Of a stretch of DNA of 64,000 nucleotides, positions 17,035-24,575 are shown piece by piece. Within the stretch, counting starts at the first letter, position 1; each line of letters opens with the position of its first letter. Position numbers and translations under genes: made by a program. Source of the stretch: Paenibacillus sp. FSL H8-0079 (GTDB lineage: Bacteria; Bacillota; Bacilli; Paenibacillales; Paenibacillaceae); NCBI RefSeq assembly GCF_037991315.1, contig NZ_CP150300.1, positions 2,666,001 to 2,730,000 on the forward strand, given 5' to 3'. Under the pieces are notes generated by a model. That model did not search any database, was not told the DNA's origin, and worked only from the letters and a program-made list of their open reading frames with translations.

Positions 17035-18945
17035 ATGGGAATTCAGAATGACATCAAGCTGTGGGATCAGGTTCAGGTTCGCGTGCTTGATGTCCGTCTT
17101 ATATCACTGGCAACAAACGAGTTCATACGAAATTATGTGTTACCGACCAGTGCATTTGTGTATGTTCAAGGCAGGGGGCAGGTGTGGCTGGATGAAGAGG
17201 TGTGGTCTACAAGCCAGTTCTTGCTACTGCACGGGGGAAAAGGAACGCGCCTGACACTTGAAGCGACCGGGGCTACGGAAGTACATCTGATTTTATACAA
17301 ATCAACGTTACCCTCCAATGTGTTGGTAGAGTACCGAATGATGCTGAACCAGCGTAATCCGTTTGAAGAGTCCTGGGCGACAGCGCCGGATCATGCACTT
17401 GAGCTACGTGAACTTGTGCGGAATATAGATAAATGCTGGTCAGGACAGGAGCAAGTGGGCAAAATTCAGGTCAAAGTGTACTTCTTTCAACTGGTACAGC
17501 TTGTATTGTTACAGCGGAATCGCATGCTTAACGAAGTTCAGCAGCCCTCGCTTACCGATCAGGTTTTGCGATATATCAAAGCTCATTATCGGGAATCGAT
17601 CTCGCTTGATTCGCTTGCCCAGTCCTTGAGTTACAGTCCGCAATATCTATCACGCAAATTCAAGGAACAGACGGGATGTACACCGACAGAATATGTGATT
17701 CGGTTACGAATGGGTGAGGCAAGGAGTTTGCTTGCATCCACGGAAGCTCCATTACAGGAGATTGCTGCGTATGTGGGCTATATGGACCCGTTCTATTTCA
17801 ATCGTATATTCAAAAAAGAGACCGGCATCACACCCGGACAATATCGGATGAAGCAGCAGGCAAACTCGAAATCAGTTTCGAATAGTACATTAAATGCAAC
17901 AAATGAATCCATTGTAACAGAGGGAGAGGAACGTTATCCTTTAATTGATGATGATAATCATTATCAATATACGGGAGATGAGGAAATCAACATGTTTAAC
18001 CATTTCAAATCAGCGATCATATCGCTTGCGCTTGTACTCACATTGAGTGCTTGTGGAACAGCCCAGCAGGGGGCAGAAACATCCGAAGTTGCGGCTGAAC
18101 CCGAACAACCGGCAGTCGTGGAGACCCAAATGGTAAATACGACCTTTGGTGAGGTAGAAATTCCTGCACACCCGGAGCGAGTTGCTGCCATAGATTATCT
18201 GGGAACGGTGCTTGCTCTTGGTGTCAAACCGATTGGTGGAGGCCAATTTCTAATGAACAGTCCTTATCTGGAAGGTCACATGGATGGTCTTGAAACGATA
18301 GGGGATTCCGTTGAACAATTGATGGAGCTGGAACCGGATCTCATTATTACATTGAATCCGGACAAGGCCGCTTATGAGAAATACAGCAAGATTGCTCCAA
18401 CCGTTTCGATCGCATCCATCACTTTCCCAGCACTGAAGGACGAAGTAAACTATTTCGGTAAAGTCCTTGGCAAAGAAGCGGAAGCAGAGAAGTGGCTGTC
18501 TGATTTCGATGAGGAGATTGCCAAAATCAAGCAGGAGGTGCGAAGCGTTGTTCCAGCTGACGCCACATTCTCCGTAATGCAGGAATATGATCGCCAAGTC
18601 TTCATTTTTGGCAATCAGTCGGGCCGGGGAGGACGTAACATCTATGAATTGCTCGGATTGCAAGCACCAAAGAACATTCCAGCCGAGTTGATGCAGGGCG
18701 CATATCATGAATTCTCCATAGAACTGCTTTCGAAATATGCCGGAGATTACATTGTGCTGACCAGTAACTCTCAATTGAAAGATCTTCAGGCAGATCCGAT
18801 CTGGGGTTCATTGCCTGCTATCAAAAATGGAAAAGTGTACATATGGACGGAAGAACAATCCTGGTTCCGTGACCCTATCGCCTTGTTGAAACAGACACAG
18901 GATTTGGCTGAATGGATTATTGGACTTAATACACCGTCTAAATAA
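17035..18945 (+). CDS. AraC regulator continuous in frame with an iron-siderophore binding lipoprotein
   Basis: One uninterrupted frame of 636 residues from ATG 17035 (AAAGGGAG at 17022-17029). Residues ~1-165 are a cupin-like sensor, and ~171-273 hold two AraC helix-turn-helix units (VGYMDPFYFNRIFKKETGIT). A ~45-residue linker follows. Residues 320-340 are a lipoprotein signal (FKSAIISLALVLTLSACGT, lipobox Cys340), then a complete siderophore-binding ABC domain (FGEVEIPAHPERVAAIDYLG). B. subtilis Btr also joins AraC to a FeuA-like domain, but to my knowledge it has no signal peptide. A perfect Fur box (17952-17966) and an internal start (ATG 17992) lie inside this frame, so two genes may have fused by loss of a stop, or both forms may be made. 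Confidence 0.82.
   Translation: MGIQNDIKLWDQVQVRVLDVRLISLATNEFIRNYVLPTSAFVYVQGRGQVWLDEEVWSTSQFLLLHGGKGTRLTLEATGATEVHLILYKSTLPSNVLVEYRMMLNQRNPFEESWATAPDHALELRELVRNIDKCWSGQEQVGKIQVKVYFFQLVQLVLLQRNRMLNEVQQPSLTDQVLRYIKAHYRESISLDSLAQSLSYSPQYLSRKFKEQTGCTPTEYVIRLRMGEARSLLASTEAPLQEIAAYVGYMDPFYFNRIFKKETGITPGQYRMKQQANSKSVSNSTLNATNESIVTEGEERYPLIDDDNHYQYTGDEEINMFNHFKSAIISLALVLTLSACGTAQQGAETSEVAAEPEQPAVVETQMVNTTFGEVEIPAHPERVAAIDYLGTVLALGVKPIGGGQFLMNSPYLEGHMDGLETIGDSVEQLMELEPDLIITLNPDKAAYEKYSKIAPTVSIASITFPALKDEVNYFGKVLGKEAEAEKWLSDFDEEIAKIKQEVRSVVPADATFSVMQEYDRQVFIFGNQSGRGGRNIYELLGLQAPKNIPAELMQGAYHEFSIELLSKYAGDYIVLTSNSQLKDLQADPIWGSLPAIKNGKVYIWTEEQSWFRDPIALLKQTQDLAEWIIGLNTPSK
17945..17973 (+). promoter_or_regulatory. 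internal Fur box and candidate promoter within the AraC/lipoprotein frame
   Basis: TGATAATCATTATCA at 17952-17966 is identical to the upstream Fur box. It lies between TTGATG (17945-17950) and TATACG (17968-17973), a 17-base spacing. GGGAGATGAGG then precedes ATG 17992. This looks like a Fur-regulated promoter for the lipoprotein alone. Confidence 0.65.
17992..18945 (+). CDS. alternative product: iron-siderophore ABC transporter substrate-binding lipoprotein
   Basis: Translation from the internal ATG 17992 gives a 317-residue lipoprotein of normal length for the FeuA/FecB-like family. It has a basic start (MFNHFK), a hydrophobic core, and LSAC with Cys21 as the lipidated residue. The binding domain contains LMELEPDLIITLNPDK and ends with WIIGLNT. 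It would capture ferric siderophore outside the membrane for an ABC importer; no permease gene is in the window. It is listed separately because the internal start has its own ribosome site and Fur box. Confidence 0.65.
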   Translation: MFNHFKSAIISLALVLTLSACGTAQQGAETSEVAAEPEQPAVVETQMVNTTFGEVEIPAHPERVAAIDYLGTVLALGVKPIGGGQFLMNSPYLEGHMDGLETIGDSVEQLMELEPDLIITLNPDKAAYEKYSKIAPTVSIASITFPALKDEVNYFGKVLGKEAEAEKWLSDFDEEIAKIKQEVRSVVPADATFSVMQEYDRQVFIFGNQSGRGGRNIYELLGLQAPKNIPAELMQGAYHEFSIELLSKYAGDYIVLTSNSQLKDLQADPIWGSLPAIKNGKVYIWTEEQSWFRDPIALLKQTQDLAEWIIGLNTPSK

Positions 18946-18956
18946 GGAACTTCAAA

Positions 18957-18994
18957 AAAACCGTGCCGCCCAGTTTGCTGAGCAGCACGGTTTT
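18957..18994. terminator. bidirectional terminator after the AraC/lipoprotein gene
   Basis: AAAACCGTGC and GCACGGTTTT are perfect inverted repeats with runs of A before and T after. The gene on the other side (19085-19756) is convergent. Confidence 0.88.
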
Positions 18995-19084
18995 CATATT
19001 TCTATGTAGGACTGAACAGTAGAAGGGGATGAGCTGCCTGTACGGAGATGAAATAGCGGTGTGATGCCGTATAAGAGATATCGG

Positions 19085-19756
19085 TTATTGTTTCTTTTGT
19101 TCGTTCTGAATTTCTTGCAGATCCTCCAGTTGCAGTGTGAGGTCATTCTCGGGGTTTGCGCTCACAATGACTTCTGACTGTGATTGTTGCTGACCTGGCT
19201 GGTTCGATTTCGCGGCAGGTTTGATCACGTAGAGACTTTGAACGGAGTTGAGCAGGCTGGCAGGGGTGTCTTCATACGTTTCCAGGAAAAGCACATAGTC
19301 TTTGGTAGGGATCAGCTTAAGGTTATCATCATTAATAATCTCGGTGTTGCCCAACTGTCCGCCAAGTTGCTTCACTTCAATTTCTTCCCCGGCAGTGTAA
19401 CCGCCCTTATAGGATTCAGCGACCTGAATCGTGTGGATCGTATAGATTTTGTCAAAAGAAGACGGCTCGCCGCCCGGATCGGACGCTGGGTTTAACTCGT
19501 TTTCATTCGCAGCATCGGTAGCTTGTACGATATCGTTTAAAGCTTCCACACGAGTCTCAACCACACTGCCTTTCACAATGGTATTTGCTCTCTCGGACAG
19601 GTCGCCAATGCTGACATAACTCGGGTAATCTTCAGAAGCAATAATGTTCATGGGTGCATCAGACGGGGACGCGGTAGGTGTAACAGAAGAACATCCAACA
19701 GCAGATAGAATGAAAATGGAAGAGAGAAGTAGCGTTAATACTCGTTTTTTGTTCAT
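19085..19756 (-). CDS. lipoprotein of unknown function
   Basis: 223 residues. N-terminal MNKKRVLTLLLSSIFILSAVG leads to the lipobox (SAVGC), so the protein is membrane-anchored outside the cell. The mature part begins with a Ser/Thr/Pro linker and contains an OB-like beta region (IVKGSVVETRVEAL, IHTIQVAESYKGGYTAGEEI, DYVLFLETYEDTP). It ends in a Gln-rich tail. It resembles lipoproteins with a 'conductance of extracellular signal' beta-barrel, but I do not assign a family. It lies 43 bases downstream of the metalloprotease gene on the same strand, so the two may be co-transcribed. Confidence 0.72.
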   Translation of the reverse strand: MNKKRVLTLLLSSIFILSAVGCSSVTPTASPSDAPMNIIASEDYPSYVSIGDLSERANTIVKGSVVETRVEALNDIVQATDAANENELNPASDPGGEPSSFDKIYTIHTIQVAESYKGGYTAGEEIEVKQLGGQLGNTEIINDDNLKLIPTKDYVLFLETYEDTPASLLNSVQSLYVIKPAAKSNQPGQQQSQSEVIVSANPENDLTLQLEDLQEIQNEQKKQ

Positions 19757-19799
19757 GGACAGGAATCCTCCTTGGATTTAGGAATGAGTTCGTAGCGGA

Positions 19800-20321
19800 T
19801 TAGTACTTGGATCTTACGTTGTTGATATCAAAGGTTTGGGGTTGGGTCATGGAATTGCGGTTGCGGGAGTAAGACATAATGGAAGGACTGCTTGTTGTCG
19901 GGTTGTCACCGAGCCATACGGAGTGTCCGAGTTCGTGGACGAATACGCTTTGAATGAAGTTGGATAAGTTGGTCGCGTCAGGGGTGATCGTGGATGCATT
20001 GAGTTCGATGCGGAAGCTTACGACTTGATTGCCGGATACGGAGGCGTAGTTGACACCATATGCTGTGTTATTGAAGTTTCCTGCGGTGATGGTGTTCGGA
20101 GAGTTACTTGTTTTGGTGAATTGAACTTTGGCACCTGCATTGTTCCAGTTGGTAAGGGAAGCGTCCATTGGAATTTGCCATGCGGAGGCGTAATTATACG
20201 TGCGAATGGGGATGGTGGTGCTGGGATAACCATAGGTTAGAAAGGTTGCCGCATAGATGGTACTGCCGAACATGGCAATCGCCGAGAACAACATGATGCT
20301 CATCAAAAACTTCCTTTTCAT
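19800..20321 (-). CDS. secreted metzincin-like (matrixin/snapalysin-type) metalloprotease with atypical motif
   Basis: 173 residues with a signal peptide (MKRKFLMSIMLFSAIAMFGS, likely cut after IYA). The zinc site reads VHELGHSVWLGD: HExxH is intact, the usual Gly of HExxHxxGxxH is Trp, and the third ligand is Asp as in snapalysins. PSIMSY is the Met-turn. It should be a small secreted endopeptidase. ATG at 20319-20321 has GGAGG upstream; the in-frame TTG 15 bases earlier lies within that site. No propeptide is evident. The gene is upstream of the lipoprotein gene. Confidence 0.8.
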   Translation of the reverse strand: MKRKFLMSIMLFSAIAMFGSTIYAATFLTYGYPSTTIPIRTYNYASAWQIPMDASLTNWNNAGAKVQFTKTSNSPNTITAGNFNNTAYGVNYASVSGNQVVSFRIELNASTITPDATNLSNFIQSVFVHELGHSVWLGDNPTTSSPSIMSYSRNRNSMTQPQTFDINNVRSKY

Positions 20322-20548
20322 ACTTAAAACCTCCAATAAATGTATTTTATTCTCTATTATAGTAACAATTAATAGTTGGATTGAAATGAGTCCGAGGTCG
20401 TTGTTTTTGTCGTGAAAAATATGAAATATATCTTGATCCGACTATAATGGTGTCAAAATAAGTCATTTTCTGTTCGATGTTCATGCATAATTTCCCTAAA
20501 GTTACAAACAATACATCCAACTTACACAGGGAAAGGTAGTGCTTGAGC

Positions 20549-21226
20549 ATGTGCAACCGTTTTTCATTGGCAGCCGATCTGGACGAAGTCAGAGATCATT
20601 TCAAAGTTCAGCGAGTGATGTATTATTACAAAAACCGATACAATATCAGTCCAACCCAGCATACGCCGATTATTTTGCATCAGGATGGTGAGCGTGTATT
20701 GGATGAGTTCCGGTGGGGGTTCATACCATTCTGGGGCCGCGATGCGGTTAACGCGAATCTCATGACTGTGCATGAGAATCCTTCCTATTACAAACTGGTA
20801 GAGACCAAGCGCTGCGTCATTCCTTGCAACGGATTGTATTACTGGCGGCAAGAGGGCAAGAAAAGTTATGCGGTTCGTGTTGTCATGCCGGATCGTGGCC
20901 TGTTTGGCATTGCTGGTTTATACGAAGTATGGAAAGACACACGGAAAGAGCCGCTTCGGACCTGCACGATGCTTATGACAGGGGCGAACATGGTTACCCG
21001 CGAGTTTGGTAGCAAAATGCCAGCCATTCTCTCCGAAGAAGAGATCAACACCTGGCTTGATCCTGCCAATACACGAGTGACTCAGCTGCTTCCGCTGATC
21101 AAATCCTATAACAGTACAGAAATGAATCTGTATCCGGTAACACCGATGGTTGCCAATGACGAACACGACTGTTTCGAATGTGTGGAAGAGATGGATCAGA
21201 AGCTGGCTTACATTCGGAGTTTCTGA
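20549..21226 (+). CDS. SOS-response-associated peptidase (SRAP/YedK-like), active site altered
   Basis: 225 residues. Start at ATG 20549 leaves Cys2 (MCNRFSL), the residue that crosslinks to abasic sites in ssDNA once Met is removed. The TTG at 20543 would bury it. The fold blocks are clear: YNISPTQHTPII, FRWGFIPFW, KRCVIPCNG. But the catalytic Glu (GxYEW in YedK-type proteins) is Tyr here (GLYYW, 20831-20845), and the His of the HDRxP motif is Gly (GSKMP, 21008-21022). The NAR motif reads NAN. It may bind or shield abasic DNA differently from YedK. Monocistronic. Confidence 0.85.
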   Translation: MCNRFSLAADLDEVRDHFKVQRVMYYYKNRYNISPTQHTPIILHQDGERVLDEFRWGFIPFWGRDAVNANLMTVHENPSYYKLVETKRCVIPCNGLYYWRQEGKKSYAVRVVMPDRGLFGIAGLYEVWKDTRKEPLRTCTMLMTGANMVTREFGSKMPAILSEEEINTWLDPANTRVTQLLPLIKSYNSTEMNLYPVTPMVANDEHDCFECVEEMDQKLAYIRSF

Positions 21227-21259
21227 AAATCTTATGAATAGAGTGAAGAAGATGAGGAG

Positions 21260-21296
21260 GCGGAGAGTCTGAAGACACTCTGCTCTTTTTTTCTTT
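21260..21296 (+). terminator. terminator after the SRAP gene
   Basis: GCGGAGAGT and ACACTCTGC form a stem with one mismatch and one wobble around CTGAAG, followed by TCTTTTTTTC. Confidence 0.65.
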
Positions 21297-21411
21297 CTGA
21301 AAATGAAGAGTTGCAATTGCGGTGAAACGTAACTATAATCATTACAGTAAGCGAACGCATATATTCATATATCTATTAAAAGAGATATTTATAATCAGGA
21401 GGGAACCACGA

Positions 21412-22542
21412 ATGAATCCAAAGTTTAACCAGATGTTCGAACAAGTTTCACTACCGACTGGCATTACACTGAAAAACCGTATCGTGCTTGCTCCGATGAC
21501 TCATATGTCCTCTAATGCAGATGGTACGATATCCGATGCTGAACTTGCTTATTATGCACGTCGCACCGGTGGTGCTGGTATGTCGATTACGGCTGTAGGG
21601 CATGTAACAGAGACTGGGATTGGTTTCCCGGCTCAGTTTGGCGTTTATGATGACCGCTTCATACCTGGTCTGAAGAAACTGGCTGATACCATTAAACAAC
21701 AGGGCTCCGTAGCCGTATTGCAAATTTTCCATGCGGGCCGTCTGACACCAGAACAAGCCGTACCTGCGGGTCAAGTGGTTGCTCCTAGTGCAGTTGCGAG
21801 TGAGCGTCCGGGATCTCCTGAACCAAGAGAGTTGACCGATGCCGAGATTACTTCCATTATCAAAGACTTTGGTGAAGCGACACGTCGTGCAATCGAAGCC
21901 GGCTTTGATGGTGTTGAGATTCACGGTGCGAACGGTTATCTGATTCAGCAATTCTTCTCCCCGCATTCCAACCGACGTGAAGATCGTTGGGGCGGAAGTG
22001 CCGAGAAACGTCTGACATTCCCGCTTGCTGTAGTGGACGAAATTCAGAAAGTTGTTGCCGAACATACGAAACTGCCGTTCATCATTGGCTATCGCTTCTC
22101 CCCGGAAGAACCGGAAACACCGGGACTCACGATGGAAGAAACGTACCTACTAGTGGATGCGCTGAAAGATAAAAACCTGGATTACCTTCATGTATCTGTG
22201 AACGAGTTCTGGTCCAAACCAAGACGTGGCGAAGCAGATACGCGTTCAAGAATGGAATTCATCCTGGATCGTGTGAACGGCAAATTGCCTGTGATCGGTG
22301 TGGGTGCGATTCATACGGCTGCTGAGGCTGCTGAAGCGCTTCAAACGGGAGTGCCATTGCTTGCCATTGGACGTGAGCTGATTATCGAACCGGATTGGGT
22401 CGAGAAAATCGAGAGCGGACGGGAAGAAGATATTGAGACGATTCTGACCAAATCCGATCAGGAACGTCTGGTTATCCCTGACGGATTGTGGAATGCAATC
22501 ATCCACACACCGGGCTGGTTCCCTATGGCAGAAGATAAATAA
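21412..22542 (+). CDS. NADH:flavin oxidoreductase, Old Yellow Enzyme family
   Basis: 376 residues, an FMN-containing (beta/alpha)8 barrel. LKNRIVLAPMTHMSS is the N-terminal FMN strand. VEIHGANGYLIQQFFSPHSN carries the substrate-binding His and Asn, followed by NRREDRWGGS. PVIGVGAIHTAAEA and ALQTGVPLLAIGRELI form the FMN-phosphate site. These enzymes reduce activated C=C bonds with NAD(P)H. ATG 21412 follows AGGAGGG; the longer in-frame start at 21322 has no ribosome site and adds an A/T-rich stretch unlike the family. Monocistronic. Confidence 0.9.
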   Translation: MNPKFNQMFEQVSLPTGITLKNRIVLAPMTHMSSNADGTISDAELAYYARRTGGAGMSITAVGHVTETGIGFPAQFGVYDDRFIPGLKKLADTIKQQGSVAVLQIFHAGRLTPEQAVPAGQVVAPSAVASERPGSPEPRELTDAEITSIIKDFGEATRRAIEAGFDGVEIHGANGYLIQQFFSPHSNRREDRWGGSAEKRLTFPLAVVDEIQKVVAEHTKLPFIIGYRFSPEEPETPGLTMEETYLLVDALKDKNLDYLHVSVNEFWSKPRRGEADTRSRMEFILDRVNGKLPVIGVGAIHTAAEAAEALQTGVPLLAIGRELIIEPDWVEKIESGREEDIETILTKSDQERLVIPDGLWNAIIHTPGWFPMAEDK

Positions 22543-22563
22543 GATACACTTCAGGACTGGAAT

Positions 22564-22589
22564 GGAGGGGGCGAAAGCTCCCTCTTTTT
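22564..22589 (+). terminator. terminator after the Old Yellow Enzyme gene
   Basis: GGAGGGGGC and GCTCCCTC pair around GAAA, followed by TTTTT. Confidence 0.85.
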
Positions 22590-22679
22590 GCACGTGGACC
22601 AAATTCTCCTTGTGATCGCACTGTGGTATGATGGAGGAACAGGATCAACTGGATAATCAACGGTTTGGAGTGAAGGAAT

Positions 22680-23447
22680 ATGCTCGTAGCTGAACGGTAT
22701 GAGAAAATAGTGGAATGGGTGGATACGCAAGGCAGCATGCGTGTGACTGAACTTAGTGAGCGCTGCGGGGTGACGGAGGAGACGATTCGTCGTGATCTGG
22801 ACAAGCTCGAACAGGCGGGCAGGCTCAGGCGGTCCCATGGCGGGGCGGTTAGCGTGAAATACAAGGAAGAGTTACAGTCGGAGATTCCGTATCCGGAACG
22901 GGCTGTAGCTCATGCAGAAGAGAAGCGCAGAATTGCCAGCGAAGCGGTGAAAATGGTGGAATCAGGCGACCGGATCGCCCTGGATGCAAGTACAACGGCG
23001 TGGTATATGGCGGCAGGATTGCCGAATATTCCACTGACGGTATTAACCAACTCGATTAAGGTTGCTGCAGAGCTGAGTAACAAGGAGCAGATTCGTGTGA
23101 TTGCCACAGGTGGGCAATTGGCTTCGAAGTCACTGTCTTTTGTAGGGCCACTGGCGGAACGTTCGCTGGATGCTTACCATGTGGATAAAGTGTTTTTGTC
23201 TTGCAAAGGTGTGCATCTGACCAAAGGCATTAGTGAATCCAATGAATTACAGGCCTTGGTGAAGCAAAAGATGATTCATATTGCAGATGAGGTCATTTTA
23301 CTTGCCGATTCCAGCAAGTTTAACATACAGGCATTTACCAGAGTTGCTGAGATGAGCAGTGTGGGGAAAGTGATTACAGATCAGGGTGTAGACGAAGAAC
23401 AAGTCAGCGCATTGATCGAACAAAATATTACGTGTATACGTGTGTAA
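22680..23447 (+). CDS. DeoR family transcriptional regulator
   Basis: 255 residues. An N-terminal winged helix (MRVTELSERCGVTEETIRRD) is followed by RRSHGGAVS, the DeoR signature. The C-terminal sugar-phosphate sensor domain has the DASTTAWYMAAGL and NSIKVAAELS blocks. It should sense a phosphorylated sugar and repress a catabolic gene set, but none is adjacent; the next gene is an OsmC-like protein 20 bases downstream. It is a close paralogue of the DeoR protein at 37125 over the whole length. The start has GAAGGA upstream. Confidence 0.9.
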   Translation: MLVAERYEKIVEWVDTQGSMRVTELSERCGVTEETIRRDLDKLEQAGRLRRSHGGAVSVKYKEELQSEIPYPERAVAHAEEKRRIASEAVKMVESGDRIALDASTTAWYMAAGLPNIPLTVLTNSIKVAAELSNKEQIRVIATGGQLASKSLSFVGPLAERSLDAYHVDKVFLSCKGVHLTKGISESNELQALVKQKMIHIADEVILLADSSKFNIQAFTRVAEMSSVGKVITDQGVDEEQVSALIEQNITCIRV

Positions 23448-23467
23448 ATCAGAAAGGAATGAATGTC

Positions 23468-23926
23468 ATGAAACATCCTTTTCATCTGAAAGCGGTATGG
23501 AATGGTGGACGTAACAGTGAGGGAACCATTGATGCAGGTGGATTAAAAACAGTCATATCGATTCCGCAGGAGATGGGCGGACCCGGTACGGGAACCAACC
23601 CGGACGAGATGCTGTTGGGTGCAGCCTCCACCTGTTACCTGATCACGCTGGCAGCGATGCTGGAGCGTTCGGATATTACGCCGGATGAGTTGACGCTGGA
23701 GTCGGAAGCAACGGTCGATGTTACGAATAACGTGTTTACGTACGAACGGATCGTACATAGACCCCGGATTGTGCTCAGTGAAGATGCCTCCGAGGCGGAT
23801 CTAACCAAAGCCGAGCGCTTAGCGCACAAGGCTGAATCATCCTGCATGATCTCCCGAGCGGTGGCAGGTAATGTCGAGATGGAGACACAGCCAGTCATTG
23901 TTATCACTGGAGCTAACGCGGTGTGA
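23468..23926 (+). CDS. OsmC/Ohr family peroxidase
   Basis: 152 residues. OsmC-type proteins reduce organic hydroperoxides with a pair of reactive cysteines. Both are present: AASTCYLITL in the central helix and SSCMISRAV near the C-terminus. GGPGTGTNPDEMLLGA is the usual run before the first Cys. ATG 23468 is chosen because AAAGGAATG sits 8-10 bases upstream; in-frame ATG 23459 would overlap it. It follows the DeoR gene after 20 bases and precedes DUF2062 by 58, so the three may form one transcript. Confidence 0.85.
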   Translation: MKHPFHLKAVWNGGRNSEGTIDAGGLKTVISIPQEMGGPGTGTNPDEMLLGAASTCYLITLAAMLERSDITPDELTLESEATVDVTNNVFTYERIVHRPRIVLSEDASEADLTKAERLAHKAESSCMISRAVAGNVEMETQPVIVITGANAV

Positions 23927-23984
23927 TATACTGAAGAATAGACGATTCAAGTCGTCATTTGTACAAAATAAGGAGAAATTCGGT

Positions 23985-24575
23985 ATGAACACACAGAAGC
24001 GCAAGACTAACCGCTGGGTACGTTTAACACGTGCTATGAAGCTGAATTTCCTTAAATTGTTACGTGCTCCCGGAGGTGCCCATAAAGTATCCACCGGATT
24101 TGCCATAGGGTTCGGACTGGAACTGATCGTCATCTCGACCGCATCCCTGATATATCTCGTATTCTACCCCATTGTGCGACTGTCTGGAGGTTCGATGCCA
24201 GCAGCAATTGTTGGTAACGTGATTGGAAAACTTACGTTTTTGCCTATCATTCTGATGCCGCTCGCCAAACAAATTGGCTCATGGATTCTTCCTGCTCACA
24301 GTATGGGACAAGGACCGGTACACGAGAGTGCATTCATGGAACTGTTTCGTGGAAACTGGTCGGCCGTGAGTGAACTGTTGCTTGGTGGATTGGATATCCT
24401 GGCAGGCATGTCTGTGTTTGGTGTCATTTTGGGTGTGATTTCGTACTTTGTCGTGAAATTCTTCTACGTCAGAGCACTCAACCGGCGTTATGAACGCCGG
24501 CTGGAGAAACGCCGACAAGCGGATCTAGCGTCGGTATCGCCTCCGGTATTAATCAGGAAGCCATCACAATCATAA
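23985..24575 (+). CDS. DUF2062 membrane protein
   Basis: 196 residues. The basic N-terminus (QKRKTNRWVRLTRAMKLNFL) is followed by the DUF2062 block LLRAPGGAHKVSTGFAIGFG and then about four hydrophobic segments, for example LIVISTASLIYLVFYPIV and MSVFGVILGVISYFVVKFFY. The C-terminus is Arg-rich and cytoplasmic. Its function is not established. ATG 23985 has AAGGAGAA upstream; the in-frame start at 23871 lies within the OsmC gene. Its last 23 bases overlap the end of the convergent AEC transporter gene. Confidence 0.82.
   Translation: MNTQKRKTNRWVRLTRAMKLNFLKLLRAPGGAHKVSTGFAIGFGLELIVISTASLIYLVFYPIVRLSGGSMPAAIVGNVIGKLTFLPIILMPLAKQIGSWILPAHSMGQGPVHESAFMELFRGNWSAVSELLLGGLDILAGMSVFGVILGVISYFVVKFFYVRALNRRYERRLEKRRQADLASVSPPVLIRKPSQS
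24482..24500. repeat. perfect hairpin within the end of the DUF2062 gene
   Basis: CCGGCGTT and AACGCCGG are exact inverted repeats with a 3-base loop. They lie 53 bases beyond the stop of the convergent AEC gene. No T run on the minus strand, so a terminator role is uncertain. Confidence 0.45.
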
